Assembly: GCF_016518545.1 (NCBI RefSeq)
Contig: NZ_JACVTO010000018.1
Coordinates: forward strand, 1-64,000
Length of the DNA stretch: 64,000 nucleotides
Reading direction: 5' to 3'
DNA from: Pseudomonas sp. S30
Lineage (GTDB): Bacteria; Pseudomonadota; Gammaproteobacteria; Pseudomonadales; Pseudomonadaceae
Part shown: one piece after another, positions 1 through 10,277 of the stretch
Numbering within the stretch: the first letter of the stretch is position 1
Layout: each line of letters opens with the position of its first letter
Translations under genes and position numbers: made by a program
Notes under the pieces: model-generated
Seen by the model: the letters and a program-made list of their open reading frames with translations, nothing else
What the model was told of the DNA's origin: nothing
The model's database searches: none

Positions 1-49
<49 letters not shown>

Positions 50-111
50 ACGCCTGTCTCAGGCTCCGAATCTGCGGCATACTCGGCGCACCTCTGTGCC
101 CGGATTTCACC

Positions 112-1845
112 ATGCGCCCGCTGCTGCCCCTCGCCCTGATCCTGCTGCTCGCCGCCTGCGGCGACGGTGAACCCCTGTCGCCGCCGGATGCCCGGCTGCC
201 CGATGGCGGCCGCTATCGGGGCCAGGTGATCGACGGCCTGCTGCAAGGCGAGGGTCGCATCGATTATCCCAACGGCAGCTGGTACGCCGGCACCTTCAAG
301 GACGGCCAGTGGCAGGGCCAGGGCGAGTGGCATGGCAGCAACGGCGAGGTGTATCGCGGCCAGTTCGCCGCCGGCCTGTTCGAGGGGCTGGGCGATCTGA
401 GCACGCCGGGCAGCCACTACGCCGGAACCTTCAAGCACGGACGACGCGACGGCGACGGCAGCCTCAGGCAGCACGACCAGACCTACCGGGGGCAATTCAA
501 GGACGACCAGTACGAGGGGGCCGGTCAGCTGGAACTGGCCGACGGCAGCCGCTACCAGGGCCTGTTCGCCAAGGGCAAGCCCAATGGCGCGGGCGTGCGC
601 AGCGATGCCAGCGGCAACCAGTTCAGCGGCCAGTTCGTCGACGGTCAGCTCGAAGGCGCCGGGACCTACGACAGCGTCGAGGGCGAACAGTACATCGGCG
701 AGTTCAAGGCCAATCGTCTGGAAGGACGCGGCCGTTACGAAAATGCCGATGGCGATGTGTGGATCGGCGACTTCAAGGACGGCGCGCTCAGCGGCCAGGG
801 CGAACTGCTCGGCAGCGATGGCAGCCGCTACAAAGGTGGCTTCCAGGACTGGCGCTTCGCCGGCCAGGGCCACCTGTTCCTGGCCGACGGTAGCCAGTAC
901 ATCGGCACTTTCGACAACGATGCCTACCAGGGCCAGGGCCGGCTGATCCACGCCGATGGACGCGTGGAGGCCGGTCGCTGGGTCAATGGCGTGCGGGTGC
1001 GCGACGAGAAAGGCACGCTGTTGCCCGACCCACTGGACCTGGCCCTGCTCAACCAGGGCAAGCTGCTCGACCAGATGCTGGCCCGGGTCCCGCGCGCTGC
1101 GGCGAGCATCGGGTTATACAGCCTGGTCCTGGCCGGCGATGGCCAGCAGAGCGTGTTCCTGCGCGAAGCGGACTACGTCAGCAACCTGCTCAAGGTGCGC
1201 TTCGGCGCCCGGGGTCAGGTGACACTGGTCAACCACCGTGATCACTTCGCCGATCGGCCGATGGCCACTCGCGAGAACCTCACCCGCGCCGCGCGCACCC
1301 TGGCCGAGCGCAGCGGCCCGGACGACCTGGTGTTCGTCTACCTGACCAGCCATGGCAGCCACGACCACCAACTGGTGCTCGACCAGCCGCGCCTGCAACT
1401 GGCCGACATGAGCGCCGACGAGCTGGCCAGTGCCCTGGCGCCGCTGAAGAACCGTGACAAGGTGATCGTGATTTCCGCCTGCTACTCGGGCGGATACATC
1501 GCGCCGCTCAAGGACGACCGCACCCTGATCATCACTGCGGCACGGCCCGACCGGGTTTCCTTCGGCTGCTCGGAGGAAGCGGACTTCACCTACTTCGGTG
1601 ACGCACTATTCGCCCAGGCCCTGAACCAGACCGACGATTTGAAACAGGCGTTTGAACTGGCGCGCGCCAGCGTTGCCGAACGGGAACGAAGGGAGGGCTT
1701 CGAAGCGTCCGAGCCACAGCTCTGGGCGCCGTCGCGAGTACTGGAACATTGGCAGCGACTGCGCCGCCAGCAGGCCGAGCAGGCCCTCGAAGACACCGCT
1801 CAACCCGCAACGGCGACGCAGGCGAAAAGGCCTGCCGCCCGCTAA
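112..1845 (+). CDS. MORN-repeat lipoprotein with C-terminal C13/caspase-like peptidase domain
   Basis: A 577-residue protein. It has a short lipoprotein signal peptide with lipobox LLAAC and Cys16 as the likely lipidation site. About twelve MORN repeats of roughly 23 residues follow (about residues 33-300, recurring YxGxF...GxG pattern). The C-terminal domain (about 330-545) resembles the C13/caspase fold: a hydrophobic strand then SHG with His414, and VIVISACYSGG with Cys457, a plausible His/Cys dyad. The tail is rich in Gln, Ala and Glu. MORN repeats usually mediate membrane or protein contacts, so this looks like an envelope-anchored protease whose substrate is unknown. The start is fixed by the signal peptide. 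The domain call is firm; activity is inferred from the two motifs. Confidence 0.85.
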   Translation: MRPLLPLALILLLAACGDGEPLSPPDARLPDGGRYRGQVIDGLLQGEGRIDYPNGSWYAGTFKDGQWQGQGEWHGSNGEVYRGQFAAGLFEGLGDLSTPGSHYAGTFKHGRRDGDGSLRQHDQTYRGQFKDDQYEGAGQLELADGSRYQGLFAKGKPNGAGVRSDASGNQFSGQFVDGQLEGAGTYDSVEGEQYIGEFKANRLEGRGRYENADGDVWIGDFKDGALSGQGELLGSDGSRYKGGFQDWRFAGQGHLFLADGSQYIGTFDNDAYQGQGRLIHADGRVEAGRWVNGVRVRDEKGTLLPDPLDLALLNQGKLLDQMLARVPRAAASIGLYSLVLAGDGQQSVFLREADYVSNLLKVRFGARGQVTLVNHRDHFADRPMATRENLTRAARTLAERSGPDDLVFVYLTSHGSHDHQLVLDQPRLQLADMSADELASALAPLKNRDKVIVISACYSGGYIAPLKDDRTLIITAARPDRVSFGCSEEADFTYFGDALFAQALNQTDDLKQAFELARASVAERERREGFEASEPQLWAPSRVLEHWQRLRRQQAEQALEDTAQPATATQAKRPAAR

Positions 1846-1873
1846 GCTGAGCGTTATTGAAGGGAGAGTCATC

Positions 1874-2518
1874 ATGTATCTGACGCCTCAGCATGTCCTG
1901 ATCGCCGGCGCCACGGGCCTGACAGGTGAGCACCTGCTGGATCGCCTGCTCAACGAACCCACCATCAGCCGTGTGCTGGCGCCGACCCGGCGCCCCCTGG
2001 CCGAGCACCCTCACCTGGAAAACCCGGTTGGCGAGCCAGGCGTCGTCCTGCCGCAGTTGGCCGGGCGCGTGGACATCGCCTATTGCTGCCTGGGCACCAC
2101 CTTGAAACAGGCAGGCTCGGAAGCGGCCTTCCGGGCGGTGGATCTGGACCTGGTGGTGGCGTTCGCCAAGCGTGCACGTGAGCTGGGCGCACGGCATCTG
2201 CTGGCGATCAGTGCGATTGGCGCCGACCCTAAGTCGTCGATCTTCTACAACCGGGTCAAAGGCGAAATGGAAGAGGCGCTCAAGGCCCAGGGCTGGCCGC
2301 AACTGACCCTGGCGCGGCCTTCCCTGTTGCTGGGTGACCGCCTGCAACCGCGGCTGGCTGAGCGCCTGGCGGCACCGTTCTCGCGCCTGTTGCTCGGCAA
2401 GTACCATGGCATCGAAGCCTGGACCCTGGCCCGGGCTCTGTGGCGGCTGGCCCTGGAAGAGGAGGACGGCGTGCGCGTGGTGGAGTCGGACGACCTGCGC
2501 AGGCTCGGCAAGAACTGA
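1874..2518 (+). CDS. NAD(P)-binding Rossmann-fold oxidoreductase (NmrA/YtfG-like short SDR)
   Basis: A 214-residue protein that opens with a beta strand and the dinucleotide-binding loop GATGLTGEHLL. This is typical of atypical short-chain dehydrogenases that bind NAD(P)H. The middle carries AISAIGADPKS and a Tyr-x-x-x-Lys-like YNRVKGEME segment, where the active-site Tyr/Lys would lie. The frame is open further upstream. I chose the ATG at 1874 because AGGGAGAG lies about ten bases before it and the Rossmann strand begins directly after it. It starts 28 bases after the MORN gene on the same strand, so co-transcription is possible. The substrate is not known. Confidence 0.82.
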   Translation: MYLTPQHVLIAGATGLTGEHLLDRLLNEPTISRVLAPTRRPLAEHPHLENPVGEPGVVLPQLAGRVDIAYCCLGTTLKQAGSEAAFRAVDLDLVVAFAKRARELGARHLLAISAIGADPKSSIFYNRVKGEMEEALKAQGWPQLTLARPSLLLGDRLQPRLAERLAAPFSRLLLGKYHGIEAWTLARALWRLALEEEDGVRVVESDDLRRLGKN

Positions 2519-2539
2519 CCCGCTCCGGTAGAGACCGGG

Positions 2540-2824
2540 TCAGAGACCGCCTCTGGCATTGAACATCACGCCCAGTGCCGTCAGCGCGGACAACGGCAGC
2601 AGCAGGGTATCCAGGAGCATGCTGCCCGGCAGGTCCAGGTGCGGATAGCGGGGCGCTTCGGTGCCGAAGCGGTCACCTGCGCAGCAGCCGCCATTGATCG
2701 CGTACAGGTCCAGCCGCGTACCGGCATACACCACAGGGGCGCCTGGCTGATTGGCATCCAGGGTACGCACCGTCGCGCAGCCGGTGGCAGTGACGAGCAG
2801 TCCGACACACAACGCGCGCTTCAC
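2540..2824 (-). CDS. YceK/YidQ-family (DUF1375) small lipoprotein
   Basis: A 94-residue protein with a signal peptide ending TATGC. Cys16 would be the lipidated residue after cleavage. The mature part has the short Cys/Gly-rich centre (GGCCAGD) and a hydrophobic C-terminal stretch (LLDTLLLPLSALTALG) typical of the YceK/YidQ family, whose function is not established. Its start overlaps the ubiX stop by four bases (ATGA), so it is the last gene of an mpl-ubiX-lipoprotein operon. The link to ubiquinone or wall recycling is positional only. Confidence 0.75.
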   Translation of the reverse strand: MKRALCVGLLVTATGCATVRTLDANQPGAPVVYAGTRLDLYAINGGCCAGDRFGTEAPRYPHLDLPGSMLLDTLLLPLSALTALGVMFNARGGL

Positions 2825-3450
2825 TCTTCACCCCCATGATGATGTTCGCCCCAGCGCGGCAACATGTCCTGGGGAATGTCGAGCAGGTTCAAGATCCGCG
2901 CCACCACGAAGTCCACCAGATCATCGATGGTTTGCGGCTGGTGATAGAAGCCCGGCGCGGCCGGCAGGATCACTGCGCCCATGTGCGACAGCTTGAGCAT
3001 GTTCTCCAGATGAATGGTGGAAAACGGCGCTTCTCGCGGCACCAGGATCAGCTGTCGACGCTCCTTGAGGGTGACGTCCGCCGCCCGCTCGATGAGGTTG
3101 TTGCACGCTCCCGTAGCGATCGCCGACAGCGTGCCAGTGGAACAGGGCACCACCACCATTGCGGCGGGCGCGCCTGAGCCGGAGGCCACCGGCGACATCC
3201 AGTCTTCCTTGCCATACACGCGGATCTGCCCATCGGCGGCACCGGTGTATTCGGTGAGAAAGGCCTGCATTGCCTGGGGCTTGGCCGGCAGCACCACGTC
3301 GGTCTCGGTGGACATCACCAGCTGTGCGGCCTTGGAGATGAGGAAATGCACCTCACGCTCTTCACGCACCAGGCAGTCGAGCAGCCGCAGGCCATACTGC
3401 GCGCCTGAGGCACCGGTCATGGCCAGGGTGACACGCTGAGGACCGCTCAC
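2821..3450 (-). CDS. ubiX: UbiX flavin prenyltransferase
   Basis: A 209-residue cytosolic flavoprotein. UbiX attaches a dimethylallyl group to FMN to make prenylated FMN, the cofactor of the UbiD decarboxylase in ubiquinone synthesis. The family opening MTGASGAQYGLRLL (FMN-phosphate loop) is present. So are VVVPCSTGTLSAIATG and the C-terminal LVPREAPFSTIHLENM segment, and the length is normal. It overlaps mpl upstream and the lipoprotein downstream by four bases each, so the three are translationally coupled. Confidence 0.96.
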   Translation of the reverse strand: MSGPQRVTLAMTGASGAQYGLRLLDCLVREEREVHFLISKAAQLVMSTETDVVLPAKPQAMQAFLTEYTGAADGQIRVYGKEDWMSPVASGSGAPAAMVVVPCSTGTLSAIATGACNNLIERAADVTLKERRQLILVPREAPFSTIHLENMLKLSHMGAVILPAAPGFYHQPQTIDDLVDFVVARILNLLDIPQDMLPRWGEHHHGGEE

Positions 3451-4796
3451 TTGAGCGCCTCGGCCAGCTTGCCATGCAGGCCACCGAAGCCGCCGTTGCT
3501 CATGATCACCACATGGGTGCCGGGCCGCGCCAGGCCCTTGACCCGCGCGATGATCGCTTCGAGGCTATCGGCCACCACGCTCGGCACGCTGCACTGCGCG
3601 GCCGTGGCCGCCAGGTCCCAGCCCAGGTTCGGCGGGGCGTACCAGATCACCTGGTCGGCATCCTTGACGCTGTCGGGCAGACCGTCGCGGTGGGCGCCGA
3701 GCTTCATGGAGTTCGAACGCGGCTCGATGACCGCGATGACCGGCGCCTCCCCGACGCTCTTGCGCAACCCGTCCAGGGTCGTGGCGATGGCGGTGGGATG
3801 GTGGGCGAAATCGTCGTACAGGGTCACACCCTGTACCTCGGCGACCTTTTCCATACGCCGCTTGACGCTCTTGAACCCGCTCAGGCCCTCGATGCCCATG
3901 GCCGGAGCCACGCCTACATGGCGGGCCGCTGCCAGCGTGGCCAGGGCATTGGCCACGTTATGCTGGCCAGTGAGCGCCCAGGCCACCACGCCTTGTATCT
4001 GACCCTCGAACGACACCTCGAACCGCGAACCATCGGCGCTGAGCAGACGTGCCTGCCATTGGCCACCCTCGCCGGTGGTCTGCACCGGTGTCCAGCAGCC
4101 CATGCCGATGACTCGCGCCAGTGCCGGCTCGGTGGTGGGGTGGATCACCACGCCCTCGCTGGGAATGGTGCGCACCAGGTGGTGGAACTGACGCTCGATG
4201 GCGGCGAGGTCCGGGAAGATGTCCGCGTGGTCGAACTCGAGGTTGTTGAGGATGGCGGTGCGCGGGTGGTAGTGCACGAACTTGGAACGTTTGTCGAAGA
4301 AGGCGCTGTCGTACTCGTCCGCCTCGACCACGAAGAACGGCGTGTCGCCCAGGCGCGCCGAGACCGAGAAGTTCTGCGGCACGCCGCCGATCAGGAAACC
4401 CGGGCTCATGCCAGCATGCTCCAGTACCCAGGCCAGCATGCTGCTGGTGGTGGTCTTGCCATGGGTGCCAGCCACTGCCAGCACCCAGCGCCCTTGCAGC
4501 ACGTGGTCGGCCAGCCACTGCGGGCCGGAAACGTAGGGCAGGCCCTTGTTCAGCACGTGCTCGACCGCCGGATTGCCGCGCGACAGGGCATTGCCGATCA
4601 CCACCAGATCGGGCGCCGGCTCAAGTTGCGCCGCGTCGTAGCCCTGGGTCAGCTCGATGCCCTGGGCCTGCAGCTGGGTGCTCATCGGCGGATAGACATT
4701 GGCGTCGGAGCCGGTGACGCGATGGCCGAGCTCCTTGGCGAGCACCGCCAGCGAGCCCATGAAGGTGCCGCAAATACCGAGAATGTGAATGTGCAT
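3447..4796 (-). CDS. mpl: UDP-N-acetylmuramate:L-Ala-gamma-D-Glu-meso-Dap ligase
   Basis: A 449-residue Mur-ligase-family enzyme of peptidoglycan recycling. It joins the recovered tripeptide L-Ala-D-Glu-mDap to UDP-MurNAc using ATP. Visible features are the N-terminal dinucleotide-like MHIHILGICGTFMGS, the ATP loop VAGTHGKTTT, and the central EADEYDSAFFDKRSK and NNLEFDHADIF segments of Mur ligases. The frame is open 18 codons further upstream. I chose the ATG at 4796 because it places the canonical N-terminus first. It is the first gene of the mpl-ubiX-lipoprotein operon. Confidence 0.95.
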   Translation of the reverse strand: MHIHILGICGTFMGSLAVLAKELGHRVTGSDANVYPPMSTQLQAQGIELTQGYDAAQLEPAPDLVVIGNALSRGNPAVEHVLNKGLPYVSGPQWLADHVLQGRWVLAVAGTHGKTTTSSMLAWVLEHAGMSPGFLIGGVPQNFSVSARLGDTPFFVVEADEYDSAFFDKRSKFVHYHPRTAILNNLEFDHADIFPDLAAIERQFHHLVRTIPSEGVVIHPTTEPALARVIGMGCWTPVQTTGEGGQWQARLLSADGSRFEVSFEGQIQGVVAWALTGQHNVANALATLAAARHVGVAPAMGIEGLSGFKSVKRRMEKVAEVQGVTLYDDFAHHPTAIATTLDGLRKSVGEAPVIAVIEPRSNSMKLGAHRDGLPDSVKDADQVIWYAPPNLGWDLAATAAQCSVPSVVADSLEAIIARVKGLARPGTHVVIMSNGGFGGLHGKLAEALK

Positions 4797-4863
4797 GATC
4801 GACCTCGCAAAACGTCGAGGCAGGGTAGCCCAGGGCGAGGCAAATCGCACCCGCTGTTTCGTA

Positions 4864-6804
4864 TCAGACTGTGCGTGCGAGGCCGTGCCTGCGCAGTTTC
4901 CGATACAGCGTGTTGCGACTGATGCCCAGGTGCTCGGCCACGCGAGTGAGGTGCCAGCGGTGTGCCTCCAGCACGCTCAATAATGCGTCGCGCTCGGCGT
5001 GCAGCAGTGGCGTGGGGGCGCCGGTATGACCGCCTGACTCGCCCCCGCCCCGCCGGTCCTCGGTCGGCGCGGCCGCCGATCCACGCCCGCCGCGCAGGCT
5101 GCTCGGCAGATCAGCCAGGTGCACCACTGCGCCATCGCACAACGCCACCAGGGTTCTCAGCACATTGCGCATCTGCCGCACATTGCCCGGCCAGGCGAAG
5201 TCCAGCAGCGCCTGGCGCGCCTGGGGATGCAGGACGATCGTCTGCCCTGCGGCCTCCTCGGCCAGCAGCGCGTCTAGCAGCGCGGCCCGGTCCGCCCGCT
5301 CGCGCACGGCGGGCAGGTGAATTTCCAGCCCGTTGAGCCGGTAGTACAGGTCTTCGCGGAAACTGCCCTGCTCCACCCGCTGCAACAGGTCACGGTGAGT
5401 GGCGCTGACGATGCGCAGGTCGACCGCCTGCGGCGCGCCGCCGATCGGTACCACATGACGCTCTTCCAGCACCCGCAGCAGGCGCGTCTGCAACGCCAGC
5501 GGCATGTCGCCGATCTCGTCCAGCAGCAAGGTGCCACCGTCGGCCTGCAACAGCTTGCCGCGCATGCCTTCCTTGCGGGCGCCCGTGAAACTGCCGCCGC
5601 GATAGCCGAACAGCTCGCTTTCGATCAGGCTTTCCGGGATCGACGCGCAGTTGATCGCCACGAACGGCTGGTCACGCCGCGCGCTGGCCTGGTGCACGGC
5701 GCGGGCGAAGGCTTCCTTGCCGCAGCCGGTCTCCCCGCGCAGCAACAACGGCACGTCACGCGGGTAGACGCGCACCGCGCGGCGAAAATCCGCTTGCAGC
5801 CCAGGGTCCATCAGGCACAGGCCAGGCGCGGGCGAGCGCTCCACCAGAGCACGCGGCACGGCCTGTACGCGCGGCGCCGACTGCCCGCGCAAGCTGGCGT
5901 ACACCTGCCGCCCATCATGGGTGTGCAGCGGCCAGACCGCGCTCCCTTCGGGGCTGGCGCGACTGAACAGCTGGTCGTGGCTACAAGCGAAGAAGCGCTC
6001 CAGGGGCAGACCCAGCACCGCCTCGCGGCGGCTGCCGAGCAGGTTCAGGGCGCTCTGGTTGGCAGCACGGATGCGGCCCTCGCCATCCAGCGCCAGCAGC
6101 GCTTCGCTGAACAGGCCGACCGACTCGGCGTGCAGGTGAAAGCGCAGCAGCCAGTGCTGGTCGAAGTGGCGCAGGAAATAGCGGCTCTCGATCATCTTCG
6201 CCGAGAGGTTGACCAGCGCCATGGTGTGGAACTGGCTCTGGCGCGAAACCGCGACGCGCGCCGAGGACACGTCCAGCACTGCCAGCAGCTCGCCATGGGG
6301 ATCGAACACCGGGCTGGCCGAGCAGGTCAGCCCGGTGTGAAGGCCGCGGAAATGTTCTTCCTGGTGGATGGTCAGCGGCTGGCGCTCGACCACGCAGGTG
6401 CCGATGCCATTAGTGCCCTCGCGCGCTTCGCTCCAGTCGGCGCCCAGCCACAGCCCGGCCCGTTCGAAGGTGCGGCGCTCGCTGGGGGCGGTGATGCGAT
6501 CAAGGATCACTCCACGGGCATCGGTCAGCAGCACCGCATGGCCGGCGCCGCAGAGCTGCTGGTGCAGGCTGTTCATCTCGCCCTCGGCGATCTGGCGCAC
6601 CTGATGCAGGCGCTCGCGGCTCTCCAGCAAGCGCTCGTGCTCGAGCACCACCGGGGCCTGGGCCAGGGCCGGGTCCAGGTGGTGGTCTTCCAGGCAGCGC
6701 AACCAGGAACGCGCGATGGAGGGGTCGCTGCCTGGCCCGTGAGCCGAGCCCTGGGCGACCGTGAGTACCTGCCGGGCATGGCGGCTGAAAGCGGTGCTCT
6801 GCAT
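4864..6804 (-). CDS. eatR: Sigma-54-dependent activator of ethanolamine catabolism (AcoR/EatR type)
   Basis: A 646-residue enhancer-binding protein. The N-terminal third is a GAF-type sensor region. The central AAA+ domain has Walker A GETGCGKE (about residue 355) and Walker B-like GGTLLLDEIGDM. The C-terminus is a Fis-type helix-turn-helix (RVAEHLGISRNTLYRKLRR). The sigma-54 contact loop reads GSFTGA rather than GAFTGA (about residue 400). I chose the ATG at 6804 rather than the upstream 6834. It is divergent from the aldehyde dehydrogenase gene, and two -24/-12 promoters lie in front of that gene and the permease gene, so it probably activates both. The name follows the P. aeruginosa counterpart beside the same genes. 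The effector (ethanolamine or acetaldehyde) is inferred. Confidence 0.88.
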   Translation of the reverse strand: MQSTAFSRHARQVLTVAQGSAHGPGSDPSIARSWLRCLEDHHLDPALAQAPVVLEHERLLESRERLHQVRQIAEGEMNSLHQQLCGAGHAVLLTDARGVILDRITAPSERRTFERAGLWLGADWSEAREGTNGIGTCVVERQPLTIHQEEHFRGLHTGLTCSASPVFDPHGELLAVLDVSSARVAVSRQSQFHTMALVNLSAKMIESRYFLRHFDQHWLLRFHLHAESVGLFSEALLALDGEGRIRAANQSALNLLGSRREAVLGLPLERFFACSHDQLFSRASPEGSAVWPLHTHDGRQVYASLRGQSAPRVQAVPRALVERSPAPGLCLMDPGLQADFRRAVRVYPRDVPLLLRGETGCGKEAFARAVHQASARRDQPFVAINCASIPESLIESELFGYRGGSFTGARKEGMRGKLLQADGGTLLLDEIGDMPLALQTRLLRVLEERHVVPIGGAPQAVDLRIVSATHRDLLQRVEQGSFREDLYYRLNGLEIHLPAVRERADRAALLDALLAEEAAGQTIVLHPQARQALLDFAWPGNVRQMRNVLRTLVALCDGAVVHLADLPSSLRGGRGSAAAPTEDRRGGGESGGHTGAPTPLLHAERDALLSVLEAHRWHLTRVAEHLGISRNTLYRKLRRHGLARTV

Positions 6805-6872
6805 GTTTGTTGTTCTCCGCAGATCGAGCATCACCCCAGCATCCTCTTGCGAGGAACGCTTTGCAATATCGA

Positions 6873-6890
6873 CGCGACTGGCGAGTCGCG
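6873..6890. promoter_or_regulatory. Inverted repeat, candidate activator-binding site
   Basis: CGCGACT-GGCG-AGTCGCG is a perfect 7-bp inverted repeat with a 4-bp spacer. It lies about 117 bp upstream of the -24 element of the aldehyde dehydrogenase promoter, a usual distance for a sigma-54 enhancer site. A shorter imperfect palindrome around CCGAAATCGG follows at about 6897-6906. Binding by the adjacent activator is inferred. Confidence 0.45.
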
Positions 6891-7006
6891 ATCGTTCCGA
6901 AATCGGTACGAAATGTCACCCGCACTGTCTCGCCACTGGGGCATGCGGACAAACTGCGCGACTTGAAAAATTTCCAAACCGTTGATTTGCAAGGCCTGCC
7001 AAACGC

Positions 7007-7022
7007 TGGCCCGGGCTTTGCT
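7007..7022 (+). promoter_or_regulatory. Sigma-54 (-24/-12) promoter of the aldehyde dehydrogenase gene
   Basis: TGGCCC-N5-TTGCT matches the consensus TGGCAC-N5-TTGCW at all but one position, with GG and GC twelve bases apart as required. Transcription should start near 7033, 36 bases before the ATG. The neighbouring gene encodes a sigma-54 activator. Confidence 0.8.
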
Positions 7023-7068
7023 CTACGCTTGATCACTCCCCATAAACACAATAGCCAGGAGACACACC

Positions 7069-8589
<1,521 letters not shown>

Positions 8590-8612
8590 GTCGCTGCGTG
8601 CCCATCGCGGTC

Positions 8613-8646
8613 GTTCCCGCGCCTGCAAGTCTGCAGGCGCGGGAAC
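8613..8646 (+). terminator. Strong hairpin after the aldehyde dehydrogenase gene
   Basis: A perfect 15-bp stem (arms 8613-8627 and 8632-8646) with a 4-base loop AGTC lies 24 bases after the stop codon. There is no U tract, so it is either a weak or Rho-assisted terminator or an mRNA-stabilising 3' structure. It separates the gene from the permease promoter. Confidence 0.55.
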
Positions 8647-8699
8647 ACCTGCACTGAATCGACCCGACACCCCGAGCGCTCATCGTCGATGAACCGCTC

Positions 8700-8715
8700 T
8701 GGCTCGCTTCCTGCA
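8700..8715 (+). promoter_or_regulatory. Sigma-54 (-24/-12) promoter of the eat-eutBC operon
   Basis: TGGCTC-N5-CTGCA keeps the invariant GG and GC twelve bases apart and matches most other consensus positions. Transcription should start near 8726, 54 bases before the permease ATG. This would be a second target of the neighbouring enhancer-binding protein, so the dehydrogenase and the eat-eutBC operon would respond together. Confidence 0.7.
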
Positions 8716-8779
8716 CTCGACCACATCACCAAAGGCCCGGCGTCCCTCCGGTGACCTACAAGAACAAACAGGTGAAACC

Positions 8780-10228
8780 ATGCCAAGCGATCAGTCCGCC
8801 GGTACGCCGGCCCATCATTCCGTCGACTTCGAGAAGGTCGGCAGCGACTATTTCCAACAACGCGAACTCAAGAAAGGCGCCGCCGGCTGGGTGCTGCTGG
8901 TGGGGCTGGGGGTCGCCTATGTGATTTCCGGCGACTACGCCGGCTGGAACTTCGGGCTGGCCCAAGGCGGTTGGGGTGGCATGTTCCTCGCGACCCTGCT
9001 CATGGCCACCATGTACCTGTGCATGTGCTTTTCCCTGGCCGAGCTCTCCTCGATGATCCCCACGGCAGGCGGCGGCTATGGCTTCGCCCGCAGCGCCTTC
9101 GGCCCCTGGGGCGGCTTTCTCACCGGCACGGCGATCCTCATCGAGTACGCCATCGCCCCAGCGGCCATCGCTACCTTCATCGGTGCGTACTGCCAGTCGC
9201 TGTTCGGCATCGGCGGCTGGATGATCTACCTGGCCTTCTACGTGGTGTTCATCGGCATCCACATCTTCGGCGTGGGTGAGGCGCTGAAGCTGATGTTCGT
9301 GATCACGGCCGTCGCCGCCATCGCCCTGGTGGTGTTCCTGCTGGGCATGCTGCCGCATTTCGACGCCGCCAACCTGTTCGATATCGCCGCCACCGACGCC
9401 GCCGGTGCCAGCAGTTTCCTGCCGTTCGGCTACGTTGGCGTGTGGGCGGCGATTCCCTATGCGATCTGGTTCTTCCTGGCCGTCGAAGGCGTGCCGCTGG
9501 CCGCCGAGGAAACCAAGAATCCGCGCCGCGACCTGCCTCGTGGCCTGATCGGCGCAATGCTGGTGCTGCTGGCCTTCGCCCTGCTGATCCTCGTGGTCGG
9601 CCCCGGTGGCGCGGGCGCCGATGCGCTCAAGGCCTCGGGCAACCCGCTGGTCGAAGCCCTGGCCAAGGCCTACGGTGGCTCGACCTGGATGGGCGGCTTC
9701 GTCAACCTGGTGGGCCTGGCCGGGCTGATCGCCAGCTTTTTCTCGATCATCTATGCCTACTCGCGGCAGATCTTCGCCCTGTCGCGGGCCGGTTACCTAC
9801 CGCGCAAACTCTCCGAAACCAACAAGAGCAAGGCGCCGGTCATGGCCCTGGTGATTCCCGGGCTGATCGGCTTCGCCCTGTCGCTGACCGGCCAGGGCGA
9901 CCTGCTGATCCTGGTGGCGGTGTTCGGCGCCACGCTGTCCTATGTCCTGATGATGGCGGCGCACATCACCCTGCGCATCCGCCGGCCGAAGATGGCCCGC
10001 CCCTATCGCACCCCAGGCGGCATCTTCACCTCCGGGCTGGCGATGGTGCTGGCGTGCATCGCCGTGGTCGCCGGTTTCCTGGTGGATCCACGGGTGGTGA
10101 TCGGAGCGGCGGTGATCTATGCCATATTGATCGCGTACTTCGCTTTCTACAGTCGCCACCACCTGGTCGCCGGTACGCCGGAAGAGGAATTCGCCGCGAT
10201 CCAGCAGGCCGAAGAGGCCCTGCACTGA
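8780..10228 (+). CDS. eat: Ethanolamine permease (APC superfamily)
   Basis: A 482-residue inner-membrane transporter with about twelve hydrophobic segments. It belongs to the amino acid/polyamine/organocation superfamily and imports ethanolamine by proton symport. The first helix region (GLGVAYVISGDYAGWNFG) and the conserved EEXXNPRRDLPRG cytoplasmic loop (EETKNPRRDLPRG) are typical of the Eat family. RBS AGGTGAA lies just before the ATG. It is followed by eutB after 49 bases and is probably the first gene of a sigma-54-driven eat-eutB-eutC operon. The substrate follows from the operon. Confidence 0.92.
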   Translation: MPSDQSAGTPAHHSVDFEKVGSDYFQQRELKKGAAGWVLLVGLGVAYVISGDYAGWNFGLAQGGWGGMFLATLLMATMYLCMCFSLAELSSMIPTAGGGYGFARSAFGPWGGFLTGTAILIEYAIAPAAIATFIGAYCQSLFGIGGWMIYLAFYVVFIGIHIFGVGEALKLMFVITAVAAIALVVFLLGMLPHFDAANLFDIAATDAAGASSFLPFGYVGVWAAIPYAIWFFLAVEGVPLAAEETKNPRRDLPRGLIGAMLVLLAFALLILVVGPGGAGADALKASGNPLVEALAKAYGGSTWMGGFVNLVGLAGLIASFFSIIYAYSRQIFALSRAGYLPRKLSETNKSKAPVMALVIPGLIGFALSLTGQGDLLILVAVFGATLSYVLMMAAHITLRIRRPKMARPYRTPGGIFTSGLAMVLACIAVVAGFLVDPRVVIGAAVIYAILIAYFAFYSRHHLVAGTPEEEFAAIQQAEEALH

Positions 10229-10277
10229 TCGCCGACCCACGCCGCAGGCCCGACCTGCGGCGCCCTGGAGATTCTGT

